DNA of 64,000 nucleotides from AAA044-D11 sp965268275 (lineage in GTDB: Bacteria; Actinomycetota; Actinomycetes; Nanopelagicales; Nanopelagicaceae), in the NCBI GenBank assembly GCA_965268275.1, contig OZ254168.1, positions 62,001-126,000 on the forward strand. Reading direction: 5' to 3'. Shown piece after piece: positions 26,699-34,408 of this stretch. A program made the translations under genes and the position numbers. The notes below the pieces were generated by a model. The model did not search any database and had not been told where the DNA came from. It saw only the letters and a program-made list of their open reading frames with translations. Position 1 is the first letter of the stretch. Every line of letters starts with the position of its first letter.

Positions 26699-26790
26699 GG
26701 AGACGTCGCATAGCCCGGTCGAGTGCGCCTCACTGCTAACGAGGTAAGGGGTAAAACCCTTCAAGAGTTCAAATCTCTTCGTCTCCGCCA
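26699..26790 (+). tRNA. tRNA-Ser (GCU)
   Basis: 92 nt with encoded CCA. Acceptor GGAGACG/CGTCTCC; anticodon loop CTGCTAA gives GCT; variable arm AAGGG...CCCTT; T arm AAGAG/TTCAAAT/CTCTT. The anticodon stem CCTCA/CGAGG leaves an A31-C39 mismatch at the loop-closing position. Confidence 0.96.
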
Positions 26791-26812
26791 GTTTTAATAG
26801 ATAGGGGTTTCG

Positions 26813-28093
26813 GTGCCGCATTACAAAATTGCAATCGTCGGCGCTGGTCCATCAGGTTATTTCGCAGCGCAAGCTTTACAAAATTCAGTCACTGAAGATT
26901 TAACTTTCGCCATCGACATGATTGAACGACTTCCAACTCCTTGGGGTTTAGTGCGTTCAGGTGTTGCACCTGATCATCCAAAGATTAAAACAGTTTCAAA
27001 GGTGTTTGAGAAGATTGCATCCGAACCAAACTTCCGACTTTTTGGAAATGTGGAACTTGGAAGAGACATTTCAATCAAGGATCTAACCGAGAAATACGAC
27101 GCAGTAATTATGGCCACCGGTTCTGCAATAGGTAAGAAACTTGGCATACCTGGTGAAGATTTATCAAATTCACTATCTGCAGCGCAATTTGTTCCTTGGT
27201 ATAACGGACATCCGGACTTCGCAGATTTCAAAGTCGATCTTTCGGGAAAAGTTGCAGTTGTAATCGGTGCCGGAAATGTTGCAATGGATTGCGGTCGAAT
27301 CTTGGCCATAGACCCTAAAGAACTTGATGAAACAGATACGGCAGATCATGCACACGAGCATTTGAATAAAAGCAATATCCGAAAAGTAATCATCACTGGA
27401 CGTCGCGGAGCCGAGTTTGCGGCATTCACTTCACCAGAACTTCGCGATCTTCCAAAGCTGGAACATACCGATGTTTACATCAGCGAGGAATCAATTGCTC
27501 TTGCTTACAAGAATGCAGAAGCTAAAGGTGAGATTGAAAAGCATTTAGCAAGCAATTTAGAAGCCATGAAACTTATAGCTGAAATGCCCAAGCATGGACA
27601 TGAGCGCTCATTGGAATTTCTCTTTTCGCACACCCCAAAAGAAATTATTGGCAGCGATAAAGTTGAAGGCATTCTTTATTCCACTCCAAACGGCGATGTG
27701 AAAATTCCTTGTGATCTAGTTATTACTGCAATCGGTTATGAGGCAACAACAATTCCAGGTGTAAATTATGAAGGTGGAAAGATTGCAAATATTGATGGCC
27801 GAATAACTGGTTCAAATATGTATGTCGTTGGATGGGCAAAGCGTGGGCCTTCTGGAGTTATCGGGACCAACAAGAGCGATGCGGCAGAAGTTGTGAAGTT
27901 ATTAATTTCAGATTTGAAAGTTGCAAAAACAGCCGGTGACATCACAGAACTTCTAACTAGCAGCCACAAAATAGTTGATCAGCCATATTGGGTTCGAATT
28001 AATGAAGCCGAAGTTGCAGCCGGTGAATCCCGCGGAAAACCCCGCGTTAAAGCGGTTACAGTCACTGATCTATTGAGTTTGGGGCAACCTTAA
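26813..28093 (+). CDS. fprA: Ferredoxin/adrenodoxin-NADP+ reductase, FprA type
   Basis: 426 residues; transfers electrons between NADPH and ferredoxin. FAD motif AIVGAGPSGYFAAQAL at the N-terminus, PTPWGLVRSGVAPDHPKIK, NADP motif VVIGAGNVAMDCGRIL, GRRGAEFAAFTSPELRDL and GWAKRGPSGVIGTNKSDA are FprA/adrenodoxin-reductase signatures. GTG start at 26813 with AGGGG 5 bases upstream. It lies between two tRNA genes. Confidence 0.92.
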   Translation: MPHYKIAIVGAGPSGYFAAQALQNSVTEDLTFAIDMIERLPTPWGLVRSGVAPDHPKIKTVSKVFEKIASEPNFRLFGNVELGRDISIKDLTEKYDAVIMATGSAIGKKLGIPGEDLSNSLSAAQFVPWYNGHPDFADFKVDLSGKVAVVIGAGNVAMDCGRILAIDPKELDETDTADHAHEHLNKSNIRKVIITGRRGAEFAAFTSPELRDLPKLEHTDVYISEESIALAYKNAEAKGEIEKHLASNLEAMKLIAEMPKHGHERSLEFLFSHTPKEIIGSDKVEGILYSTPNGDVKIPCDLVITAIGYEATTIPGVNYEGGKIANIDGRITGSNMYVVGWAKRGPSGVIGTNKSDAAEVVKLLISDLKVAKTAGDITELLTSSHKIVDQPYWVRINEAEVAAGESRGKPRVKAVTVTDLLSLGQP

Positions 28094-28121
28094 TCAGCGA
28101 GTAGTATTTGCCCGCACGCCT

Positions 28122-28197
28122 GCGCTTGTAGCTCAACGGATAGAGCATCTGACTACGGATCAGAAGGTTAGGGGTTCGAATCCCTTCAAGCGCACCA
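28122..28197 (+). tRNA. tRNA-Arg (ACG)
   Basis: 76 nt with encoded CCA. Acceptor GCGCTTG/CAAGCGC; anticodon loop CTACGGA gives ACG, the TadA substrate; T arm AGGGG/TTCGAAT/CCCTT. The A34 needs deamination to inosine to read CGC and CGA. Confidence 0.97.
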
Positions 28198-28243
28198 GAA
28201 CTTTTCACTAGATATCTCTCTCAAAAGTTATAGAGGTAGCAAC

Positions 28244-29029
28244 ATGAGCTCTAACTTCACTCTTGCAGTTTGTTCTGAAATGGTCTTTTTAGATCTCCCA
28301 CATATTGAACGCGTTAAAAAGATTCATTCACTTGGATTTGCTGTCGAGATTTGGGATTGGACTCAGAAGGATATTGGGGCTTTGGCAGCTACCGGTGCAA
28401 AGTTCACATCGATGACCGGATACATAACAGGCCGGTTGGGAGATAAAGAAGGCGCATCCGAATTACTTAGAACTGCAGAGCAATCAATTCCAATCGCAAA
28501 TGCACTTGGTAACCCATCTTTGAATTTACATGGGACGGGCTTGGACAATAAAGGTTTGCCGGCGCAACCTTGTTATGACGTGACATCAGATATGTGGGAA
28601 CAAGCGGAAATAACGCTGAATCAAATTGCGGATTTAGGTGCTGCAAACGGGGTCACCTTTGTTTTGGAGAATTTGAATCTGTTGGTTGATCATCCAAATA
28701 CGCCCTTTGCGCTTGCCAAAGATGTTATTAAATTAGTTAAGAGCGTCAATAAGCCAAACTTGAAGATGAATTTTGATATTTATCATGCGCAAATTGGCGA
28801 AGGTAACTTGATACAACTTTTGCAAGAGGCGCTTCCAATAATTGGCGAGATTCAAGTTGCAGATGTCCCGGGTCGCAAAGAGCCAGGAACGGGCGAAATT
28901 AATTACCCGATGATTGCCAAGGCCCTTCGTGAAATGAATTATTCAGGCGTAATTGGAATGGAAGCCTGGGCTAGTGGAGATAGCGAAACTGCATTGGCAA
29001 GATTTAAAGAGGCTTTTGCTGGCGTTTAA
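28244..29029 (+). CDS. Hydroxypyruvate isomerase-like TIM-barrel protein
   Basis: 261 residues of the AP-endonuclease-2/xylose-isomerase-like fold. FVLENLN with the metal-binding Glu, NFDIYHAQIGEGNLI, IQVADVPGRKEPGTGEINY and VIGMEAWASGD match the Hyi/Gip family (hydroxypyruvate to tartronate semialdehyde). The start is preceded by AGAGG. No glyoxylate carboligase or tartronate semialdehyde reductase is nearby, so the substrate could be another keto-sugar. Stands alone, with its own promoter likely in the 46 bases after tRNA-Arg. Confidence 0.8.
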   Translation: MSSNFTLAVCSEMVFLDLPHIERVKKIHSLGFAVEIWDWTQKDIGALAATGAKFTSMTGYITGRLGDKEGASELLRTAEQSIPIANALGNPSLNLHGTGLDNKGLPAQPCYDVTSDMWEQAEITLNQIADLGAANGVTFVLENLNLLVDHPNTPFALAKDVIKLVKSVNKPNLKMNFDIYHAQIGEGNLIQLLQEALPIIGEIQVADVPGRKEPGTGEINYPMIAKALREMNYSGVIGMEAWASGDSETALARFKEAFAGV

Positions 29030-29078
29030 GGTATGGCGCCTAATTGACGCAAGTCACAAATATAACTTGAGTTTGCTC

Positions 29079-29106
29079 TTGACTTAGGGTTTTTAGAATT
29101 TACCCT
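29079..29106 (+). promoter_or_regulatory. Sigma-A-type promoter, leaderless, for flavin reductase
   Basis: TTGACT at 29079-29084, a 16-base spacer, TACCCT at 29101-29106, then the ATG 5 bases later. This is the clearest -35/-10 pair in the window, and transcription would start at or next to the start codon. Confidence 0.7.
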
Positions 29107-29111
29107 AAGGT

Positions 29112-29615
29112 ATGGCAATTGAGGACGAGGTAACAAAAGATAATTTTCGATTAGCAATGTCCAGCTGGGCAACCGGTGTAAGTGTCATTACAGGAACCGC
29201 AACTGATGGTTCAGCAAAACCAATTGGAATTGTTTGTAACTCACTGGCTTCAATTTCGTTAGAAGAAAAATTGATTCTCTGGTCAGTAGATAAGTCCTCA
29301 AGCTCCTACAACCATTGGGTATCAGCAAAATCATTTAATGTGCATTTCTTAGCTGAAGATCAGAAGGATTTAGTTGCCCGCTTTGCTAAGAAAGGCGCAG
29401 ATAAATTCGAAGGTTTGGAATTTGAAACTACCGAACTCGGAAATCCAATTTTGGCCGGAACCAGCGTCCGAATGGAATGTGCTACCACTCAAACTTTTGA
29501 TACTTACGACCACATGCTGATTATTGGCAAGGTCCAAACCCTTGAAAATAGTGGCAAAGCCCCACTACTTTTTCTCCATAGTTCACTACGCAATATCAGC
29601 GAATTAAAAAACTAA
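29112..29615 (+). CDS. Flavin reductase (HpaC/RutF-like)
   Basis: 167 residues, FMN-binding split-barrel flavin reductase that supplies reduced FMN to a partner monooxygenase. MSSWATGVSVITG, GIVCNSLASISLEEKLILWSVDKSS, FNVHFLAEDQKDL and the DHMLIIGKV segment are typical. It lies 33 bases before two LLM monooxygenases, which need FMNH2, so it is very probably the reductase component of a two-component system. Confidence 0.9.
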   Translation: MAIEDEVTKDNFRLAMSSWATGVSVITGTATDGSAKPIGIVCNSLASISLEEKLILWSVDKSSSSYNHWVSAKSFNVHFLAEDQKDLVARFAKKGADKFEGLEFETTELGNPILAGTSVRMECATTQTFDTYDHMLIIGKVQTLENSGKAPLLFLHSSLRNISELKN

Positions 29616-29648
29616 CCTAACCTGAACAACCTAATGAAAGGGAAATAA

Positions 29649-30749
29649 ATGGCGAAAGCATTACTAGATGGAAAGGGTTTTAAGTTAGGACTCTTTTCAC
29701 CAAACTGCTCATCCGGACTTGCTGTAACAAAGGCCCCAGATCGATGGACAGGCTCTTGGGAAGATAATTTAAGACTTGCAAAAATTGCTGATGATGCCGG
29801 TATTGATTTCTTGCTACCAATCGCTAGATGGATTGGTTATGGCGGAGAAACTAACTTTCACGAGGGAGTTCTAGATCCAACAACTTGGGCGGCCGGACTT
29901 CTTGCGAACACAAAGCGCATTTCAATATTCGCAACGATTCATACCGCTTTTAATCATCCAATTGTTGTTGCAAAGCAGATGGCAACTGTTGACCATATTG
30001 GCGGCGGTCGTGCTGGTATAAATATTGTTGCTGGTTGGAACAAACCAGAATATGACACCTTTGGAATGGATCTGCCACAAGATCACAACGACCGTTACGC
30101 ACTTGCACAAGAGTGGTGGGAAATCATTAAGAAGATTTGGACCACTGAAGGCAAGTTCGACCATGATGGCAAATTCTTTAAGTTGCAACATGTTGAAGGA
30201 ATGCCAAAGCCCTACGATGGAATTCTTCCAGTTCTAAATGCTGGCTCATCGCCACAAGGTCGCGAATTTGCCTCAAGAAATGCGAACTTCGCATTCACTG
30301 TTGTTGGCGGCCCAGAAGATGGCGCTGAAGTTGTTAAGCAAGTTCAAGCACAGGCGAAGAACGATTACAAGCGCGATATGGGTGTATTCACTCTTGGTCA
30401 CGTTGTATGTAAGCCAACTCGTAAAGAGGCTGATGAATTCTTGCATTACTACGCGGATGAATATGCAGACTGGAATGCTGTCGATAACTTGATGACACTT
30501 CAAGGTTTGCACTCAATGTCATTTAGTAAGGAAATGCTCGAAATGTTCCGCGGTCGTTTTGCTGCTGGCCATGGATCTTGCCCACTCATCGGAACACCTG
30601 ATGAAGTGGCAGATGCAATCGAAGGCTTTGCTAAAGCTGGTTTCGGTGGAATGACAATTGCGTTCCTTGATTATGCAAAAGAACTTCCATATTTCGCACA
30701 AGAAGTATTGCCACGCTTAGAGAAAAAGGGCGTTCGCGTTCCTAAGTAA
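29649..30749 (+). CDS. LLM-class FMNH2-dependent monooxygenase 1 (SfnG/RutA-like)
   Basis: 366-residue luciferase-like TIM barrel. KLGLFSPNCSSGLAVTK, WIGYGG, DHIGGGRAGINIVAGWNKPEYDTFG and INAGSSxxGR-type VLNAGSSPQGREFASRNANF are characteristic of the group that includes dimethylsulfone monooxygenase SfnG and pyrimidine oxygenase RutA. It would oxidize a small C-S or C-N substrate with O2 and FMNH2. GAAAGGGAAATAA provides a ribosome site. It is followed after 12 bases by a close paralog, so a tandem duplication is likely; the substrate is unknown. Confidence 0.88.
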   Translation: MAKALLDGKGFKLGLFSPNCSSGLAVTKAPDRWTGSWEDNLRLAKIADDAGIDFLLPIARWIGYGGETNFHEGVLDPTTWAAGLLANTKRISIFATIHTAFNHPIVVAKQMATVDHIGGGRAGINIVAGWNKPEYDTFGMDLPQDHNDRYALAQEWWEIIKKIWTTEGKFDHDGKFFKLQHVEGMPKPYDGILPVLNAGSSPQGREFASRNANFAFTVVGGPEDGAEVVKQVQAQAKNDYKRDMGVFTLGHVVCKPTRKEADEFLHYYADEYADWNAVDNLMTLQGLHSMSFSKEMLEMFRGRFAAGHGSCPLIGTPDEVADAIEGFAKAGFGGMTIAFLDYAKELPYFAQEVLPRLEKKGVRVPK

Positions 30750-30761
30750 TAGACTCGAGAA

Positions 30762-31856
30762 ATGAACTCGATGCTGAAAAGCCCCGACTTTAAGTTGGGG
30801 CTTTTCGCTGCCAATTGTTCATCGGGTTCAGCAGTAACAAATGCACCAGATCGATGGAGCGGATCTTGGGCGGATAATGTTGCCTCTGCAAAGATTGCAG
30901 ATGAAGTTGGCTTAGATTTTTTACTCCCAGTTGCCAGATGGATTGGCTATGGTGGTGCAAGTAATTATCACAATGATGTTTTAGACCCAACCACCTGGAT
31001 GGCCGGATTGTTAGCGGTCACAAAGAAGATTAATGTTTTTTCAACAGTTCATACTGCTTTTACTCACCCAATAGTTGCTGCCAAACAATTTGCAACTGCC
31101 GATCAAATCGGAAATGGCAGAGCTGGAATAAACATTGTTGCCGGTTGGAACAAGACCGAATTTGATGCCTTTGGAATTGAACTACCTCTGGGCCACGATG
31201 ATCGATATGAAAGAGCGCAAGAGTGGTGGGATGTAATAAACAAGATTTGGTCTACGCAAGGACGCTTTGATCATGCCGGTAAGTTTTTTGATTTAAAAGG
31301 TGTCGAGGGACTTCCCAAACCAGTGCATGGTCGCATTCCTGTCATAAATGCTGGATCGTCGGAACAAGGTCGAGATTATGCTGCCAAGAATGCTGATTTT
31401 ATTTTCACAGTCGTTGATAACCCGACCGATGGAGCCGAGGTTGTGAAGTCGATTTCAGAAAATGCGAAGAATAAGTATCAGCGCAAATCTGGCGTTTTAA
31501 CTTTGGGTCATGTTGTCTGCCGCCCAACTAATTCCGAGGTTGATGAATTTATCGATTATTACGCAAATAAAAATGCAGATTGGGTAGCTGTCGATAACAT
31601 GATGGCGCTCATGGGTCAATACGCAAAATCTTTCACACCAGAAATGCTGGCAACCTATAGAACAAGATTTGCGGCCGGGGACGGATCTTGCCCATTAACT
31701 GGAACTCCAGATGAAGTAGCGGAACGAATTTACCAATTCGCTAAAGCCGGATTTTCAGGAATGACGATTGCCTTCTTTGACTATACAAAAGAGCTTCCTT
31801 ACTTTGCTCAAGAAGTCTTACCAAGGCTGGTTAGCAAAGGCATCAGAGTTAGTTAA
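30762..31856 (+). CDS. LLM-class FMNH2-dependent monooxygenase 2, paralog of the preceding gene
   Basis: 364 residues, colinear with monooxygenase 1 along its full length (KLGLFAANCSSGSAVTN, WIGYGGASNYH, GNGRAGINIVAGWNKTEFDAFG, INAGSSEQGRDYAAKNADF, FAAGDGSCPLTGTPDEVAE). All residues conserved in copy 1 seem kept, so it is probably active with a shifted specificity. Start ATG 30762; ATG 30771 is in frame too. Codons 6-15 form a long, terminator-like hairpin (30777-30805), an unusual overlap of coding and RNA structure. Confidence 0.88.
   Translation: MNSMLKSPDFKLGLFAANCSSGSAVTNAPDRWSGSWADNVASAKIADEVGLDFLLPVARWIGYGGASNYHNDVLDPTTWMAGLLAVTKKINVFSTVHTAFTHPIVAAKQFATADQIGNGRAGINIVAGWNKTEFDAFGIELPLGHDDRYERAQEWWDVINKIWSTQGRFDHAGKFFDLKGVEGLPKPVHGRIPVINAGSSEQGRDYAAKNADFIFTVVDNPTDGAEVVKSISENAKNKYQRKSGVLTLGHVVCRPTNSEVDEFIDYYANKNADWVAVDNMMALMGQYAKSFTPEMLATYRTRFAAGDGSCPLTGTPDEVAERIYQFAKAGFSGMTIAFFDYTKELPYFAQEVLPRLVSKGIRVS
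30777..30805 (+). terminator. Terminator-like hairpin inside the start of monooxygenase 2
   Basis: AAAAGCCCC at 30777-30785 and GGGGCTTTT at 30797-30805 are exact reverse complements; the intervening GACTTTAAGTT adds more pairs (one G-U) and leaves a loop of about three. It ends in a TTTT run. The geometry is that of an intrinsic terminator or attenuator, but it lies within codons 6-15 of the downstream gene. Confidence 0.55.
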
Positions 31857-31866
31857 TACTTGGGGC

Positions 31867-32925
31867 ATGAAAACTCTCTTTGAAAAAGTAACTGTTGGCG
31901 GAAATGAATTAACAAATCGAATGGTCATGGCACCAATGACGCGAAACCGCGCCGATGAAAATGGTGACCCAAATGATTTGATGGCCGAGTATTACAAGCA
32001 GCGTTCAAGTTTTGGTCTGATAATTACTGAAGGCACCGCACCGGCTCATATTGGTAAGGCTTATCCTGGAATCCCAGGAATCTATACCGAATCGCAAGTT
32101 GCAGGCTGGAAAAAAGTAACTCAAGCTGTGCACGAATCAGGCAGTCGAATATTTATGCAGTTAATGCATTCGGGTCGAATTTCTCATAAGAAAATAACCG
32201 GCCAAGATCCAATTTCAGCAAGTGCCGTTAAGCCAGCAGGCGAACTATTCACCGGTTTTGGCATGGATCCCTTTGAGGTTCCAAAAGCTATGTCACTTCA
32301 GGATATTGCAGATACCAAGAAAGCTTTTGTAACCGCAGCCAAAAATGCAATTGCTGCCGGATTTGATGGCGTTGAATTGCATGCCGCAAATGGTTATTTA
32401 CTTCATCAGTTCATCGCACCAAATTCAAATACTCGAACCGATGAATATGGCGGCAGTATTGAAAATCGCTGCAAGTTTGTCATCGAAGTTCTAACTGCGG
32501 TGGTTGAAGCAATCGGAGCAAATAAGACGGCAATTAGAATTTCACCAAATGGCACATTCAATGATGTTGCCGAAACTGAAAGCGAAGCGACATATACCTA
32601 TTTGATTAACGAAATCAAAAACTTAGATCTAGCGTTTTTGCATGTTTCAAATCAAGCAGGATTCGATTCAATCCCGTTTGCTCGAAAACTTTATCCAGGT
32701 TTAATCGTTGCTAATTCCGGCTATGCCGATAAAACCAAAGTTGAAACTGCAAAACGAATTATCGAAAATAACGAAGCAGATCTATTTAGTTTTGGCAGGT
32801 TGGCACTTGCAAATCCAGATCTACCAAAGCGTTTGGCCCAAGGATTAGAGCTAAATTCCGGGGATTCCAAGACCTTCTATTCAAGAGGACCAATCGGCTA
32901 TACCGACTACCCAGTAGCCCCTTAA
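31867..32925 (+). CDS. Old Yellow Enzyme-family NADH:flavin oxidoreductase (NemA-like)
   Basis: 352 residues, FMN TIM barrel that reduces activated alkenes (enones) or nitro/xenobiotic compounds. VMAPMTRNRA near the N-terminus, LMHSGRISH, the catalytic-site pair in GVELHAANGYLLHQFIAPNSN and RTDEYGGSIENR, and DLFSFGRLALANPDLPKR. The frame is open from 31768, overlapping the previous gene, but the ATG at 31867 begins at the family N-terminus. Ten bases after monooxygenase 2, so it probably acts in the same pathway on an oxidized product. Confidence 0.92.
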   Translation: MKTLFEKVTVGGNELTNRMVMAPMTRNRADENGDPNDLMAEYYKQRSSFGLIITEGTAPAHIGKAYPGIPGIYTESQVAGWKKVTQAVHESGSRIFMQLMHSGRISHKKITGQDPISASAVKPAGELFTGFGMDPFEVPKAMSLQDIADTKKAFVTAAKNAIAAGFDGVELHAANGYLLHQFIAPNSNTRTDEYGGSIENRCKFVIEVLTAVVEAIGANKTAIRISPNGTFNDVAETESEATYTYLINEIKNLDLAFLHVSNQAGFDSIPFARKLYPGLIVANSGYADKTKVETAKRIIENNEADLFSFGRLALANPDLPKRLAQGLELNSGDSKTFYSRGPIGYTDYPVAP

Positions 32926-32967
32926 AGGGCAATTTTCGGGGTTTTCATAGGCTTAAGTCAGGCAAAA

Positions 32968-33022
32968 GTTACCGGATTGTTACCGGGTGGATATTTGACG
33001 GTAGTCAAAAATAGGGCAAGAT
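32968..33022 (+). promoter_or_regulatory. Promoter with upstream direct repeats for the ABC importer
   Basis: GTTACCGG occurs at 32968-32975 and again at 32979-32986, an 11-base period, one helical turn. A TTGACG follows at 32995-33000 and, 16 bases on, CAAGAT at 33017-33022 as a weak -10. A partial inverse copy (CGGTAA) is at 33044-33049. This looks like an activator site placed just upstream of -35. Confidence 0.5.
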
Positions 33023-33093
33023 TTGGCTACTAGTTTGCTCCGACGGTAAAGACCGGCGTTCAGCAATCAAGAAAACCCTTAAGGAGAAAATGC

Positions 33094-34293
33094 ATGAAAA
33101 TTTCTAAGAAGTTTTTGGTAAGCGTTGCTGCAGCAGCACTTGCCGCAACTGGAATTTCAGCAACAAATGCAACATCTGCTAACGCAGCATGTGCCAAGCC
33201 AGTTTTAATCGGAGCCGCAATGGCTGCAACTGGTTTCATGGCACCATTCGATGGACCTGCACTTGAGACAGCAAAGATTGCTGTATCTCGTCTAAACAAA
33301 TCAGGTGGCATCGATGGTTGTAAAGTTGTTTTGAAGTTTGTTGATACTGGAACAAACCCTGACAAGGGACAACAGATTGCTACTCAATTTGTTGCTGAAG
33401 GCGCAAAGCTTCTTCTCGTAACTTGCGACGCAGACATTAACTTGAAGTCTGCACAAGTTGGCGAAAAGGCTGGCGTTCTTGTTATCGCACCTTGCGTGGG
33501 ATCAACAGCAATGGGTCCAGATAACGGATTGAAACTTGGTTACTCACTAGGTTCAGCTGTTCCTGGCGAAGCCGCAATCATGGCTGAATATGCATATGCA
33601 TCACTAGGAAAGACCGCAACTCTTTTCAAAGATATGTCAATTGCATACACAACTAGCCAATGCGATGCATTCGCAAAGCGCTTCAAGGAACTTGGTGGAA
33701 CTGTTAAGTCAACACAAGAGTTCAACCAAACCCAAGCAGGAGCACTTGATAAGCCAGTAACTGCACAAGTTGCTGCTGCTAAGACAGACGCTGCTGGCGT
33801 AATCGCACTTTGTTCATACCCAGGCGGCGGAGCTGAAGCACTTGGTGCTATCCGCGCTGGTGGAATAAAGACACCTGTAATTTCAGGTTTCGGTATGGAT
33901 GGAAACTTCTGGGCTGGAGCAGTTCCAAACCTTTCTAACCACTATGTCGTTACATACGCATCTGTTCACGGCGATGACACAAATGCAAAGATCCGAAGCA
34001 TTCTTGCAGCATTCAAGAAGGCAACCGGATCATCTGCTGCAACTTCAGGTCTAATCACCGGAGCTGCTGCAGTTGAAGCATTTGCACTTGCTGCAAAGCG
34101 TGCTGGTTCAACAGATGGCAAGAAGCTTGCCGCTGAAATGGACAAGTTCTCTGGTGAGAACCTAACAGCAGGTCCAACTTCATTTACACCGTCACTTCAC
34201 GTGAACGTGTCTCGTCCAATGGCGATCTTGAAGACCACCAATGGCAAGACAAAGCTTGTGAAGTACGCGGCTGCAAAGAAGCCAACGTTCTAA
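33094..34293 (+). CDS. Branched-chain amino acid-type ABC transporter substrate-binding protein
   Basis: 399 residues, type I periplasmic-binding fold (LivK/AmiC-like). Signal peptide: MKISKK, a hydrophobic Ala-rich stretch to ~30, and a likely cut after SANA. There is no canonical lipobox although a Cys lies two residues after the cut. The mature part begins KPVLIGAAMAATGFMAPFDGPALETAKIAV, the usual ligand-binding opening, with TCDADINLKSAQ and SGFGMDGNFWAG later. AAGGAG 7 bases before the ATG. First gene of the importer; a strong terminator follows it, so it is probably expressed in excess of the membrane components. The ligand may be an amino acid, amide, urea or aromatic acid. Confidence 0.9.
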   Translation: MKISKKFLVSVAAAALAATGISATNATSANAACAKPVLIGAAMAATGFMAPFDGPALETAKIAVSRLNKSGGIDGCKVVLKFVDTGTNPDKGQQIATQFVAEGAKLLLVTCDADINLKSAQVGEKAGVLVIAPCVGSTAMGPDNGLKLGYSLGSAVPGEAAIMAEYAYASLGKTATLFKDMSIAYTTSQCDAFAKRFKELGGTVKSTQEFNQTQAGALDKPVTAQVAAAKTDAAGVIALCSYPGGGAEALGAIRAGGIKTPVISGFGMDGNFWAGAVPNLSNHYVVTYASVHGDDTNAKIRSILAAFKKATGSSAATSGLITGAAAVEAFALAAKRAGSTDGKKLAAEMDKFSGENLTAGPTSFTPSLHVNVSRPMAILKTTNGKTKLVKYAAAKKPTF

Positions 34294-34324
34294 TCGCTAG
34301 AAATAGCTAGCTTCAAATAAGTAG

Positions 34325-34363
34325 AGAGGGTGTGCGGCATCACGTCGCACACCCTCTTTTTAT
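34325..34363 (+). terminator. Intrinsic terminator after substrate-binding protein gene
   Basis: 12-bp perfect stem, AGAGGGTGTGCG at 34325-34336 with CGCACACCCTCT at 34346-34357, 9-base loop, then a run of T. It is the only classical strong terminator I see in the window. The ATPase gene starts 46 bases later, so partial read-through would set subunit ratios. Confidence 0.9.
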
Positions 34364-34408
34364 TGTTATTCTGCGGTCTTAAAGGACTTTCAAGAGGGGA
34401 GCAAAAGC

